Assembly (NCBI GenBank): GCA_013396755.1
Contig: VWZF01002914.1
Location: 756,335-820,334, forward strand
Source: Sclerurus mexicanus
Lineage: Eukaryota > Chordata > Aves > Passeriformes > Furnariidae
Direction of reading: 5' to 3'
DNA: 64,000 nucleotides
The notes below the pieces were generated by a model. The model saw only the letters and a list, made by a program, of their open reading frames with translations. It was not told the DNA's origin and did not search any database. Both the position numbers and the translations under genes were made by a program. Below are positions 38,821-52,932 of this stretch, in pieces (positions within the stretch are counted from its first letter, which is position 1; each line of letters begins with the position of its first letter).

Positions 38821-38849
38821 TAAAAAAAAAACCCAAAACCAAAACAAGA
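38821..38849. repeat. A-rich tract with CCC
   Basis: Poly-A followed by CCC and AAAACC units, like the other A/C tracts in the window. Confidence 0.75.
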
Positions 38850-39885
38850 CCTGACTTCATTTAAATAATGATTGATGGCAGCACACGATGATACAATAAC
38901 TAATTTCCTGACTGACAAAAAGAAATCAACATGTAATTTTAGATCCTATTCTTCAGGAGGAGACATTTAAGGCTTGAACTTAGTCATGAAGTGCAGACAA
39001 AATTCCTACTGACATACATGCATACAATTTCTGTGAAAGGGTCATAAAACTGGCCCTAACATGAGAGAAGGTATTGGAGAAGTTTATATCAAAAGGAATC
39101 CCACTCCCAGTGCTTAGGAACTAGTTTTATCTGATAATTAATATGGTTTCTTTAAATGACAAATAAATATGCTTAATTCAAGTACTCCCCTGGAACTTTG
39201 GTGGTATTTAAGAAAACACTGATACTTTCTTCTTTCAGAGAATATCCAATGCATCTGCCTGTGTGTGGGGGCAGAATAAATGTGTTTTACCTCTTCTAGA
39301 TTAATTCCACTTCTGATGGTGCATGTTTGAATTCCTTCTCAAATACTTAGGAATCTGTCCAATTGTGCAGACTAATCTTACTTCCTCATTCATGTAATTA
39401 ATTTATGGGGCAAGGGGCTAGGTGGTACAATTCACTTGGGATGAATCAGGTAAGGCTCTGACCCATGGATGGGTTTAGAAGTGACTTCAGGGTTGTCATT
39501 TAATGTCTTACTGCACTCTGATGTCTCTCAGTCTTGGCTAGAAGACCAATCTGAAAAAGCAAATTTGTGGTTTCATTTGAGGGTTTTTAAGATTACTTAT
39601 AGATATTTTTTTTAGAGTGATTAACAGCATGCCTCAAGGCAACCAAAACACTTGATTCCAGGCTCTGAGAGAATTAAATCCATCTTATTCCCCAGCCAGA
39701 CTAAGTTACTAGTAAGCACGTCATTCTTTCAGCTGGGTAACTGGAATTTGGCCTCACTTCCCCCCAGAAGACTGCTTGGCTGCAGAGCTGTTTGTGTCTC
39801 AGACTTGATGAAATGAATCATAAAACACTCTTCTTAATTAGGTCTAGGATAAATCTCCAAGAAAACTCTAGGATCTGTTACTAGA

Positions 39886-39911
39886 AAAATCTCTGAGCAA
39901 AATCTCTGAGC
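39886..39911. repeat. 13-bp tandem duplication
   Basis: AAAATCTCTGAGC occurs twice in direct succession without a difference. Confidence 0.85.
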
Positions 39912-41464
39912 AAACAACTCGAATGAACTAAAGTTGAAAGTACTGTCTGTTGCTTAAAAACTAACACAAAATGACTGGCCAATTAACTGGCAAAGCAAAT
40001 GTCTCTGGTGAGTAATGGAATACACCATCTACCAGCTGCCAATCAAGATGACTGTACTTTGTGGATAAATTGACACATATACAGAGTACTTCTCCGTGTC
40101 TGCTGGTTTAACTGACTAATGCTAAAGCATAACTCCAAATGTAAACAGAGTATAGTTAAATCTAATCTGAGGCACCAGCACTCAGGAAGCCAGCGCTTCA
40201 CTGCTCCAAGAGTTCATGCCAGGCAGAATGCAAGTCATGCAGTGAATGTGGAGATTAGGAAAGGCTTGAAAGGCAATCAGCTCACTGGTGGTAACAAGTT
40301 AAATATCATCACCCCTACTAATTTCAGCACAGGTTTCCCCTGGCAAACAGAAGGGAGAGATGTAGCCAAGAGTAAAAAGCCACAAGATCTTTAACTAGGC
40401 TTCAGCAGAGTACTATTTTTATAGCTTGGTACTTACCCTGATAGTTCAATCACACTTGTTCTTCTTCAAAATAAATGTTTTATAGGTATATCAGAGATAT
40501 TTACCAGTAACAATTCAAAATTTCATATCCAACTTCAAAATAGCATCTCTGTTTCAATGGGAAGTCAGTCTTTCCATTCAGTTATTAATATCTGACTGTT
40601 TGTCATTTACATAAACAGGTGGAGTTGATGAATATGCCATCAGAGACTGAAGCTGCCCATTTCTCCTCAATATGGTCTCCTGCTGCCCCGTCCACCTGCT
40701 TTGAATTTAATTCCAGAATGCAGCACTTTTCACCATTTGCTCAAGTGCTTTCTGAGGGGAGACTCCATCCTGATCACAATTTGTTTTCCAGAGAATGCAG
40801 AATATGGATCTCCAAGCACATTACACCATTCTGTATTTCTATAATTGTTATTAATATAAAGTATTCCCCAACTGCACAGACCAGCATAAAGTCGAAGCAG
40901 ACTAATAGATACCATCAGTTAAAGTGTCACAAAAAGAGCATTTTTTTTCAATATAGAAAAATCTAAATTGAAACAGCTTTTCCCAAGGACTGGAAGCTGT
41001 AACCCTTTTGCTGTCAAATTCTTTACTACTTGAGTGGGTCCTTTCAACACAAGGAAGTTTCATGGATGAGTAAAGTGGAACTATGCCTCTGAATTAATGT
41101 TTAATCAACCTGAGTGAAGGTTGTACAATGTAGCCCCAAAATTGCATGACAGAAAAGGAGTTAAATTAGATAAAAGCATAATGCATAGCTAAATCGACCC
41201 AGTTTTAATTTATATCATCAGACTAAATAGTATTTGGATTTCCTCAGTTACTGACTTCTTAAAATAGGACATTTACCTTGCAATCTTGAATATCATTAGG
41301 ATTTAGAATGGCAGCTGCTGCATGGCAACAGAGATGGAATTGCATGTCTATATGCTTCAGAGAAGATGATATGGAGCTACAGTACCTGTACTAGAGTTCA
41401 GTCTGACATAAAGTCTGGCATGCCAAAAGAGTTTGAATTTATATAATAATACAGTAATTTAGAC

Positions 41465-41625
41465 TCAAAGGGTCCCTCAGAGACCATCTTGTGCAACTCA
41501 CCACTTAGAGCAGGTCTACATAGATCAGGTTATTCAAAGTCATTTCTGATTGATCCTTGAAAACCCCCAGCAGTAGGTATTCTTGAACATCCCCAGGGAC
41601 AGATATTATAAAACCACCTCAGAAT
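41465..41625 (-). mobile_element. CR1 LINE 3' fragment
   Basis: The plus strand carries GGTCCCTCAGAGACCATCTT, then a CAACTCACCACTTAGAGCAGG block, CTACATAGATCAGGTT and CCTTGAAAACCCCCAGCAG. This is the reverse complement of a CR1 3' segment. Only about 160 bp remain and the octamer end has decayed. It lies about 280 bp from a CR1 copy in the opposite orientation. Confidence 0.8.
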
Positions 41626-41904
41626 TTTAATAGAAATCCAGATTATATAAAATTGGTTAGAATGAGGAAGCAGAAATTAAAATACAAGGAATAAAAAGAG
41701 ATCAAATCAAAGATTTCACATAAGAGAACATGTCACTGGGTTGCTTTGAATAGGTTTTTTATCATATTGTAAGAGACTTTCCACCTGGAATCTCCCTATA
41801 GCCTCATTCCTTGTCTTTGTGTATCAGTTCCTGGCACCACTGTCCACTGTTAATATTACTAGTGACTTCATCTCAGCAGAGGTGAAAACCCTTAGACGAC
41901 ATGT

Positions 41905-42692
41905 AATTCAAAAAGGGCAAGTGCAAGGTCCTGAACCTGGGTCAGGGTAATCTACTTTATCAATATAGATGGGGGACTGAATGGATTGAGACCAGTCCTG
42001 CGAAGAAGAATTTGGGGCATGCTGGTGAATGCAAAACTGGATATGATTCTATGAATGTGTGTTTGCAGGCCAGAATGCTAAGTGTATTCTGGGATGCATC
42101 ACAGAAAGTGTGGCTAGCAGATCGAGGTGAGTGATTCTGTCTCTTTACTCCACTCTCATGACATCCCAAACCTCAAGTATTGCATCCAGCTCTGGGATCC
42201 TGAGTATAAGACATAGATCTCTTGGAGTGCTTTCAGTGGAAGGCCATGAAAATGGTCAGAGGACTTTCTCCATGAAGAAAGATTAAGAGAATTTGAGTTG
42301 TTCAGCCTGAAGAGAATGCTCTAATGAGACTTTAATTCATCCTTTCAATACTTAGAGAGACCTTATAAAAAGATGGGGACAGATTTTTTTATGAAGCATG
42401 TAGTGATAAGGGGGAGTGGCTTCAAACAGAAAGAGATTAGATGAGATATTAGGTTTAGAAGGTTTAGATGAGATATTAGGAAGAAATTCTGTACTGTGAG
42501 CATGGTGTCGCACTGATACAAGTTGCCCAGAGAAGTTGTAGATGCCCTGTCCGCAGAATTGTTCAAGGCCAGGTTGGACAGGGCTCTGAGAAACCTGATC
42601 TAGCGCAGATGTCCCTGCCCATAGCAGGGCATTTGGAACTAACTGAAAGTCATTTCCAACCCAAACTATTTCTGTGATTCCATGAGTCTATG
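41905..42692 (+). mobile_element. CR1 LINE, longest copy in the window (about 790 bp)
   Basis: Sense-strand CR1 sequence begins with a GGGCAAGTGCAAGGTCCTG block and passes through TGCATCCAGCTCTGGGATCC, GTTCAGCCTGAAGAGAA and AAGATGGGGACAGATTTTT. It then reads TTGCCCAGAGAAGTTGTAGA and GTTCAAGGCCAGGTTGGACA, and ends in CATTTCCAACCCAAACTATT with decayed octamers to TCTATG. It covers the C-terminal end of ORF2 plus the 3' untranslated region. A 27-bp internal duplication at 42437-42480 is private to this copy as far as can be seen. Stops and indels show that it is inactive. Confidence 0.94.
42437..42480. repeat. 27-bp duplication inside the CR1 copy
   Basis: TTAGATGAGATATTAGG occurs at 42437-42453 and again at 42464-42480. 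The CR1 consensus has this segment once, so the duplication arose after insertion or in a direct source copy. Confidence 0.8.
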
Positions 42693-44299
42693 ACCAACAG
42701 TGAAAAATTTTCAGGATATTACAGTCTAAGTCAGTACTCCATAAATGATTCTCACTTCAGCTGACATCGTGTTATCACTTACACACATTACATTATTGCA
42801 ATGACATCAGTGGATCTTGCTGTGATTTCTACCCAAGAGCGTAAGAGGATAGAAATGCTACACTTATTCAAGCAATATGTTGTAAAAGAATCATAATTCC
42901 AAAAGCTTTTAAGTTTATGTCACTAGAAGTTGTTCCTAGGTGTGTGAATGTTATATTGGGTTAAAATGATACTAATTTGGGGAGCAGAACCTAGAACCAT
43001 GGAGAGCCACAACGAAATGATATAACATTTTGATCACTGCTATACTGCTCTTACCTTTCCTGTCTTGATGGCTTTTGTAAACCCAACTGCCCTGTGTCCT
43101 AGCTTTACCAGCAGACAGGGAACACACTTTTAGCTAAACAATTAGTCTGCATCATGGTTTGAGAACTCTCATTATGTGTAATATTTTCAAGAGTTTATGA
43201 ATGATTTAGAACCAATTTCCTACTTAAAATAATAAGCAGAGCTTGGGATGCTAGCCAGTGCCTGCTGAGGCCAGTGCTTTGATAGTCAATATGTGAACAT
43301 CTCTTGAACATTTCTTCTTTATATTTAGTAGATTGATTTAGGTCCTGACTAAATCTAGATCTATTTCCATGAAATGAAAAGACAAAATTCTGGGGGAAAT
43401 AATACAACTTTTGCAAAATGTAGGAAAAAAAATCAAATCTGAAGATTGATAGTCTACAAACACAACTATATCCTTTTTCTATTAAGTGTTCCAAAAATGT
43501 TATCACACTGATATGCTGCACATTGAGGTCAGAAATTTTCCTTGTTTAAGTGTTTGAATTTGTTGCAGAATGAGACAGTTGTCCTTGTTGGAGGGGAAGA
43601 GAGGAAGGTCAAGACTGGCAGAGATATATGGAAATGAGAACTAGAGAGAAAGAGTGAGAAGATTGAGGGAAAGGTTCAATGCAGAGGGACAGAAGTCTTA
43701 GTTTATAAAATGAAACAAGAAACCCATTAGACTTGAAAGTAAGAAAGTAAGGCTTGGAGGTTACAAAGAAGTCTTCTCCATTGTAGTATCATCGTTACTG
43801 AAATAATTGTAGTGAACTATGGGTAATGAAATTTTATAACTCCATGAAAGAATTTTTTGAGACTCTATGGAAACCTGGGGTGATGCAACTAAATATTATG
43901 TCCACTTTTTAATGGTGTTCTGTGTTCATTCAAGAAATGTAAATGAAATATTCCAAAATTTATTCATTTTCTTGAGTACACCATTCTCTTAGCTGAGACA
44001 GAAGCTTGATTATCTCCCTCAAATCAGGATGAAAATGAATTTGAAAAGAGTAAAATATTTCCCAGAGGCTCTGTTACTTTAAATCCAGATCTTTTATTAT
44101 GGTCCTTATTGTAGATATGGAAGATTAAAAGACTGATGACAAGCAAAAGAGGATAATTTCTAGAGTATGAATGGATGACTTCTAGTGAACATGTTACTGG
44201 TAAGAGGAATGTTACAGGTTACTTTGAATTCATTATTAGTTTCATAGGTTCAGCAACATGAAAACAAACCTTACTGAGATACTGAAAATGGCAGTGGAC

Positions 44300-44323
44300 C
44301 AAAGTTGACTTTTGTCAACTTTG
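44300..44323. repeat. 10-bp perfect hairpin with an extra half copy
   Basis: CAAAGTTGAC and GTCAACTTTG are exact reverse complements 4 bases apart. A further TGTCAACTTTTG follows directly, so the region has both inverted and direct repetition. Confidence 0.7.
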
Positions 44324-47300
44324 TGTCAACTTTTGTGATATGTGGACATATATGTGGGACTGGATGGGAAATTTCACATCTGCTCAAGTAGTGGGAATGT
44401 CTAGGTTTGTACTCAAGCTTTGCCGCTGCTATCAGGCTCTATTTGGTGCTCTATGTAGTTTTGCTACTGCAATTGTGACATTCCAACTTACATTGTAATC
44501 TTCAGAGCTAAAACTACACAAGGGAGAAAAAGTAGCAGATGGAGTCATGTCATTTACAATGAATACTGCAGGAGAGGCAGCCAGATCACAGCAAATCAGG
44601 GTGAAAAATATCCATTTTTGTCACTAAGCAGAAGAAAAAATAAATCACGAATAGAAAGGGATTAATTTTTAGGGGACCAACTATTAAATGTAGTATGGAA
44701 ATTGGACTCTCTCAGAAGTTTGCAGAACTTAACTTGACAAAATATATATGCAAGAGTGAATTATTGCTTTAAACTCATAACCCAAGGCTGCAATGCAGGG
44801 ATCTAGAAGGTAGAAACTAATTAATCAGCAATTGAAGCTGAGAGCAATATTCACTTGTAGATGCCTGGTGAACACAAGTAAGGGCACTAAAAGGACTTAC
44901 ATAAATTATAGGTCACCGGAGATAACAGCGCTCAAATCTGTGAAGGTCACAATGTTAACTGCAGAAGTGGTGTAACAAGATAAATAACAAGTGTTTAATG
45001 GTAGCAGAAAAACAATAATAACCCACAATCAGATGGATAATAAATTATGGACAGATGGTAGTTGGAATCTGCAAATATTTCACTGTCCCATCTGCCTTCA
45101 TCCATTGGTATAATTTTAAACTGGAATCCAAAAAGATGCTTTTATTACTATCTTTTTTATTCTTTTTTTTTTTTTCTTCAAATACGTTATAGCATCATGT
45201 TGTGTGACTCTGTTTCATGGTTTGTTATGATACATCACCAACAGCTCTTTGTATTGTGAATTTGCAGCACTGGGAAAACAACAGGGTAATTTTGGTTTTT
45301 TATATTTTTGTTTTATAAAATTTCATAAAGTGAAACTTCCTCTGTAAAGAGTATTTCTATTGCAGAAAACATACTGGAAGTTTCACTTCTCAAACAGTGG
45401 TATGACTTTTAAAGTAAAGCAGATTTTCCTGTCTAAATAAATATATTGTACAAACATAGTAGGTACCTTGACAAACAAATAGCATTCAAGGACAAAGTGT
45501 TTATGCATGTTCATTTAGTGATGCTATTAAAATTACCAATAGATATTTAACTGCAGGGGTCAAGAATGAAGAATCAGATTTTTTCTGACTTGTGGTTAAA
45601 GTACAATTTCTCCCTCTAATAAAAACCAGGAAGCTTGGTCTTTTTGATAAAATATTTTCTATGCTTTCATATATGTTGTTCTCATCTTGAGGTTGCTGAT
45701 TCTTAATCTGATCCTACTTAAAAATAAAAGGAAAAATATAAACAAACCCACTTTCTAAGTTTCTACAATAGAGTAAAACAGTAGAAGGGGACACTTTCTT
45801 TGTAATACCACTCTATCAGGCAGGAGAGTAAGGAAAGAAAGAAAACTTAACTCATTTGAAAAAAGCTGTCCATTGAAGGCACTTGCAGTTCCTCAGACAC
45901 AATCATTCATCACCACCATCCTACTGGAGGAGAAGAGGGCTTTTATAGGCAACTTAATTAGCTTAATTCCCAAATCTGACAGAGCTCAGCCCCAGGTAGC
46001 TCTGAATGTTCTTAAATTTAACAACTTTACAAAATTCTATCTCTTTGTAAAGTGCGTATGGGAATTGGGAAAGGGAATTGTGAGGGCGCCTGTTTTGTTT
46101 CTATAGTATTCAAGGATAACAGATAAAATTAAGGGTCAGTTTTCTTTGATTTATACAGTCATGCCAAACTAATATGCTAATATCTTAAATCAAGGCATAT
46201 GAATTTGCATACTGTAGTGTTCTATATCCCATTGAGATCTTCACTGCCTCAGTGTTCTATGTTCTCCTTGCGCTTCAGTTTCAAGGGCTTTTTAACTTCT
46301 GGAAGAATTTATTACACGCTTTCCAGATGGAAAAGGAAAAAAATAAAGGGCCAGATCATTATGACACATCCAAAAGAATTATTAACCTTTCACATATGAA
46401 TCACAAGATAAAATCTATGTTATTGGTATGCCAAAGAAATTTGGGTAGATGAACTAAATTTTGGAATTGAGAGATTTAACTGTATTAATGGATTTCTAAT
46501 AAATTTTCATGAAGGGATTAAACAGTACAAAATAACCAGGAAGCAAGGGACATCTGAGAGAGGGTTTTTCCTCGCTGATTTTATTTATTTTTGAGAAAAT
46601 AATGTGTTTCAGACTTCAAACAATGAATGATAGGTAGGATCAAAATACAGTAAACAATGTTCTAAAGTGGTTCCATTTGTAAGATTTTTGCAGAAACATA
46701 TCTGGTGAAAGTAGCATTGTACCTGTGTCCCAGGTCATTCAGACCAGTGACACTTTTTTTGCATACCAGTTCTAAGAGTCAATGATCCCATGGAAACAGA
46801 TGATTAAGGAAAATCATTGAGAAACCTTAAAAAAACCCTCCCCAAACAAACAAAAACCCCTGTGTATTCAGTTGGGAGTACTTCCAAAGAAACACAATTA
46901 TCTTTCCATATATTTTTATCCACAGTCACAATATGCAACTCTAGGAAATTAAACCTTCAGGAAAAAACATAATCTACTTGCAAAGACAGAATTGTCAAAA
47001 ACATAAAAGGAACTAGATTCCAGAAGGTAAGATGACTTGGAGAAAGTTACAAACCATTGAAAATGCAAAGAACTAAATATTTTGAAACTGCGATAAATTA
47101 AAAAGACTTATGAAAGCCAGGGGAGAGAGGGCAGAGAGACTTGTTTTGGAGGACTTTTGATATACCTGATAATGATAGACCTGAGTTTATTTTGAAGGTG
47201 ATAGTTGAATTTTAATATACTGTTCTTAATAATGAAAGATAGAAAATTAATTTGGGTTTGGTTCAGAATTGGACTGAAAGAGACAATTAGAATATGTTTG

Positions 47301-50300
47301 GTGTAAGATGGGGAATCAGTATTTTTCCTTGAAATAAATGTGTGATTTTCCAAAGCTCCCAAATTTCAAAATTTGTTTAATTGAACTGTTTAACCTTGTT
47401 GAGTATTTAGGCATTTTGTGATTATTTTTAAGATGTAAGTACAAATATGGAGAGTTTAGTTTTTCAGAGGTTTCAAATATTGGTGGCTTCCTCTGAGACT
47501 ATAATGCAAGCATGTCCCCTTTCAAAATGTACATAGAAAAGATTATTTTCTAAATGCTTCAGTTAACTTTTTTGCATTACTTATACATAATTAGATATAA
47601 CAATACATAGAGGCAGCCATTGCATGTTGTAGTTTCTATTCTGTCCTCCTGTCAGCAATTTATTCTCTCACAACTACAATATATTCTAAGATCCAGCCTA
47701 TGTTTTCTCAGACCTCATCCTCCTAGCAACAAATATGGTCATATCCTGAAGCTGTAATACTGAAACAGGTCACGGAGCTTGACATATGCTAGAGATAAGA
47801 CTGTGCAACTTGAGTTAGTTTCAATTTTGCATGTTTAAAATATAAGTGCTGACTTAATGCTCTGAATGTTTTGGTTCACATCTCATCATTTTAGTTTCAT
47901 TTACTTGTTTCCTTGCTACATAGGGAATCTGACTTGTGTGCATGCTACTTAATCACATTCACTTCATAACACTAATTCAGTTTATTTCACCATAACCTAT
48001 GCTATTTTTGTACAGTGCTTCTTTTCACATTCTTTTCCTGTAATACAAATCTGCTCTCTGTCTTATTGTCTTTCAGTATATGAAAGATAGAATTTAACAG
48101 AAGATGTCAGTCTCTACCCTTACCTATTTCATGTCCAGATACTAAATCTTAATAATGTTGTTCTCACCTACATGAAGAACATTTCCTTGAAATATTTCCT
48201 CATTTTTATCATAGTTCTAATTTTTTCATGATGTCAAAACTCCATTCACTGCTTCATGACTGGCACTTTCCTTTTGTCACTGGCTCTTCTACTGTGGGAA
48301 GACCATTGCCCATCCTTTTGAATTGAGAGAAATATTTTAAATTATATTTTGAAATATCTTGTTTAAATTGTAGGTTAGACTCCTTCTGTGCATAGATGAG
48401 CTCACATAAATTTTGTTTAAAGTTCATATTTTGTGTCAGGGAAATCTAAACTTCTCTGACATCGTTCTATGATTCTTATTTTTTTAAAGAAGTTTGCTAA
48501 CAGCAGCCTTTGGTATTTGTTGGAGTTAGGATGACTTCATTATAAATGTACTTACCATCAGTCATTTAGATTAATGTCTTTTCTTCTGATTTAAGGCTGC
48601 CAGACAGTAATAATGATTGCACACCATATATTCTGATATTTTTGTAATACTACTTCTCAGATAAACTGGTGAACTAGTTGTTTGAAGTCTGTGGAATGAT
48701 ATATTGTAAATACAACAATTAATCTTTTCTCATTTCCACATTACAATAAAAAATTTTGATGCTTTTGAGACTGTGGAAACAGGAAGACAGAATGGCACTT
48801 TTTGTTCCCATCATTCCAGAAGCTGAACACGTATGAGAAATCAGTTCAGTGACTAATACCATGTATTACATTGAGTCTCTTTTATGTTTTAAAAGTCTGA
48901 TACATAATATTTTTATTCTAATCTTAGAAATTAATTGATTTTTTTCACATTAGTCTTCTAGACTTTAATTTAGGCTCAAAGTAGTAATTGATCTTCATTC
49001 TTTATGTAAAAATAGATAAATTAAATTTCCTTTTTTAACATATTAAACAATGTTTAATGTTATGCTACTGATATTTTAAAGAACAGTTTCCTCATTCTTT
49101 ACAGACTTTGGTGGATAATGAGTGGGCTAGTGTCTTAGGAGAAAAACGTGTGCTGCAGTGCAATGGTTCATGCATGATACATCTGAACTAACCCATGGCA
49201 TCTCTTTCTTTTCTCTAAAAAAAATAAAATCTTTCAAATGCAATAAGAATCTGAATAGGGGTAAAGACTTCCATATAATATGATGCTCATCAAGTAAAAA
49301 TCAATATTCTCTTCCAGTTTATTAACAGTTAGTGAAGATAATCAACTTGTGCGAGTCAAGATGATTTTTGTGCAATGCACAGCTAAGCTTCCAGACTCTT
49401 GGTGGCATAATATGATGGACAGTAAATACATGAATGGGTTTACTAAGAGCTGAAATACAGATACAATCTTTAGGTAAAGTTATGAACGGAAAGGGGGCCT
49501 ACTGGAGGAGATAACACTCTATCTTGTCCTGTTCTTAAGCTTTTTCTCTGTTTGGTGTCAGTGGTGAGAGTAGGATAGGAGACCATGCTAAATGGATACC
49601 TGGACACTGACTGTTCTTCTCTCTGATAACTTATTTCACAATGCAGCCAAGGTAACATCCAAGACAATGAGTAGTCGCTGATGGCATGAGACAATGACAC
49701 AGTGGCAGCTGGATGTTCCATTATCTCATAGTGTTTCCTCTGTGGGCAGGGAAACCCTTCACCCTACTCCCATCTGTATCCTCTGGATAGCAGGAGCAGT
49801 TTTTACTTGTGTGACATGGTCATAACAACAGGTTGGATTTCTTGTCCTGCTCCAACTATGGTGATCAAGCACAAGGTATAATGTCCCAGTCCGCTCGGTG
49901 GGTTTAGGGGAAGGTAGTTGAATTTACTCTGGGCCGTGCATAGAAGAAACAACAAAATTCTCAGGAGGTTCAAAAACAACTTTTACTTGCAAACTTTAGA
50001 ACATTCTGATGGAATAAGGCACTTGGCTAATCTTAACTTGTGCCTGTGCTTTACACAGAGCCAGAATGTCCTGTCAGGTCCCCAATTACTATGTGGACCA
50101 GTGGCTGACTTTTCAAATGTGTGAGAGGGCTCAAGGGGGCAGGAAGGCAAAGAGTGCACCATTCCCACCTACGTAGAGCTTGTCCTGTTCCCCCATCACT
50201 TCCCACCTGATGGTTTTGAGCCAGTCAGCCATTCATCTGGTCTCCTACACAGGATTGCTCACATTCAGCTTCAGACAGCACCAATCCTGTGGTTACATGG

Positions 50301-51828
50301 TTTGTTATCCTTTTTTTCACATCTCTTGACAACCTTCTCACTATTGCTCTACCTCTCTTTCTCTTCTTCTGTTTGCTCCCAATTAAAATCCAGCCACAAT
50401 TACTTTTTCCTTGTTTTCCCAAATGTGCTAGAACAGTATTGAAATCTGATATTTCTGACAATATCACCTAGATAATCTCTCTTTTATATGGTCTTGCTGG
50501 TACAGTTACACAGCCACAGTTGGTCTTGCAACACTGTACTCTCCAAAAGGTCCCCAGTTCTTCCCTCCACGTATCTGTGCAGTTTGAATGTCTCTTCCTT
50601 TGACAGGTGAAATCCAGACAACCTTTATTGCACTAACTGTATCTCATGTCAGCATGTTGCTGGGTTATTTACTATTTCCAGCAGTTTCATGTCCAGTCGT
50701 TCTCCGTGCCCGAACCAGTTAGTTCAGCCTCCAGCCAGGGGCAAGTGCATACTCCATTATTTGCCTGCAATCCTAAAATTGCCCATTATAGTTTTTACCC
50801 CTAAATCACTTTATGAAAGTGTTGTTTAAGAGATTAAGTAGCTGCTATTATTCTATGTATAATTGTTAATTGAATTGATCCTACCACCTTTCCAGTTTGA
50901 TAATTATTAAATTGGTAAGCAGCATTTTATGAATGGTATCTTAATGAAGGCCAGATTGAAAATTCCTCTTACATGCTGGAAGGACCATGTTTAATTCCAG
51001 TGAAGTCATGTGCTCACCTGTAGAAGCAGCTCAGAATTAAATGTCCATACACCTGTGCTTTGTCCATTAGTTTACCAGGGACGACTTACTAGATGTCAGT
51101 GGAGAAAAGGTTAATGACAAACAAATGTGAAAATCACATAAAATAATATTCATGCAAGCATTGTTTTCTATTTGAATATGTGAATATTCATTCTGTAATA
51201 ACATTCTCTTAGTTTCTCCCCTCAAACTGAGCAAGAACTGATATAAAAACGGGATAGGAAATAACTGATTAGAATATTCTACTATATACTTCATTCAATC
51301 TCTTTTGCCAGAAAATCTTAAATATGCAAAAGGATTACATAGGTTCAAATGGAAGCAGTAAACAAAGATTACTAATTACATGGGGAAAAAAAGTCTGGCT
51401 CAAGAGCAGCAAAGGGCTGAAGACTAGAAGAACAGCTGCGAGTGACTGTAAGCATCACATAGGCCTGCCCTGTTCCCTTTTCTCAAAGATCACCTACTGC
51501 CCACAGTCAAAAGCTGAGTACTAGCTCAGGCAGATCTTTGGACTAAAACAATATACTAATTGTAATATTCTTGTGGTTTAGAGAGTATTCCTCCTTCAAC
51601 GTAAGCTTCTTTTCATTGTTGTTTAAATAGTCTTTGAAATTTCCATTTAGGATGGTGCCAAGAGAAAGGATGTACAGCCAGGTAAACTTTTAGGTGGTCG
51701 AATTTCTTTCCCTATCTTTAAAATAATTGTAATCTTACAAATATGGGACAGGAAATGCAGCATGCAATGTACCTGGGCAGTACTACAAACAAGAGAGCTT
51801 GATTTCTGAAAAAGTTACATTCCATACA

Positions 51829-51911
51829 AAAAAACCCCAAACAAACAAGAAAACAACAACAAAATTCCAACAAGCAAAAACAAACAAAAAAACCCAAACA
51901 AACAAAATAAC
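51829..51911. repeat. long A-rich tract with AAC and CCC units
   Basis: About 80 bp of AAAC, AAC and AAAAACCC units. The opposite strand gives a low-complexity F/V/L/C-rich open frame that should not be taken for a membrane protein. Confidence 0.85.
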
Positions 51912-52932
51912 AAAGGTTTTTAAAGACACTAAGAATAAATCTAACGAACAAGCAGAGAAAATTGTGATCTGATTTTTGGTGGAGGACAAAAAATAGGAAA
52001 AATTATCAGATAGCTTTTTTGGAAAATACTCATCAGTCAAGAATTAAAATTAAGTGACACAGATAAAATGAAAGACGCAACAATTTGAACTCTATTATTG
52101 AAAGCCTCCAAATATCTGTAAAGTTCTTATTCATCACTGTAACTTCTCTTTCTCAGGTTTCTATTAGTTTTTACTCATAGTGTATTTGAAACAAAAACAA
52201 CTGCAGGTTTCCTTACTTCTAATTGAGAGTGTAACTCATATCACAATTTAATTCTACCATATTGCCTTTTCCTTTCAAAATAATGTCATTAACAGTCTCA
52301 ATATGCTTTTGCTCACAGGATAAACTTTTACTTTCTTCAAGCTTCCTGCCAATGCAATTCAATGGGTCAATTTCAGAAGAATGCTGGCTCCAAAATAAGC
52401 ACACTGAGATCTGTCCATGTTAGTATCCATGCAGATGGCATCTACATGATAAGAAATTTTTTGTGAGCAAATGGATAGTTAGCCCTATTTAAACCTTGCA
52501 CTCATGGCAGTGTTTCAAGACTAGCAAATTTAGCTATGTCTTCAGAGAGCAAGCTACCAAGTGAGAGCTGAATTCTATATAGAAAGTCTGCTGGATTGGC
52601 TTCTAATTGTTTTAAGAAGCATCCAGTTCTTGAAAACTCTTGTCCATATGGGATGTTTTAGATGGTCCATTTTAATTAAGGTGTGGGGTAGGCACTGTTA
52701 TTATATAGTGTAGATCTGTTTTATGGTCTGCAACGATTCAGACTAGATGTTTTCCATGGTCTCTGCATGCCTTGAAACCTAGTACAGACATTCTGTCCCT
52801 GTTAGTATTTCACATCTTGTATAGTACCTACAGCAAACAGAGTAATGTAGACTTGCAGAAAATAAATATTTGTTTTCTCTCTGAAGGTAGACAAATATAA
52901 ATGTCTAGAAAGACATGGATCTATTTCTAATA

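Larger units (their letters stand above)
37988..41464. other. AT-rich non-coding stretch, no gene seen
   Basis: No gene is supported. It includes an AAAACCC-type tract at 38821-38849 and a 13-bp tandem duplication at 39886-39911. The part at 40160-40390 is a little GC-richer and holds a 91-codon open frame with no recognisable domain. Confidence 0.65.
42693..52932. other. AT-rich non-coding stretch, no gene seen
   Basis: No gene is supported across about 10 kb. It contains a perfect hairpin at 44300-44323, T runs near 45162-45176, an A/C tract at 46825-46861 and a longer A/C tract at 51829-51911. The part at 49480-50780 is GC-richer and may hold decayed retroelement sequence, but no motif identifies it. 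Open frames reach 108 codons at most. Confidence 0.6.

Noticed and set aside
51718..52040. Hydrophobic minus-strand frames that look like membrane proteins
   Set aside because: Their F/V/L/C-rich sequence is the translation of a (TTTG)n-type simple repeat.
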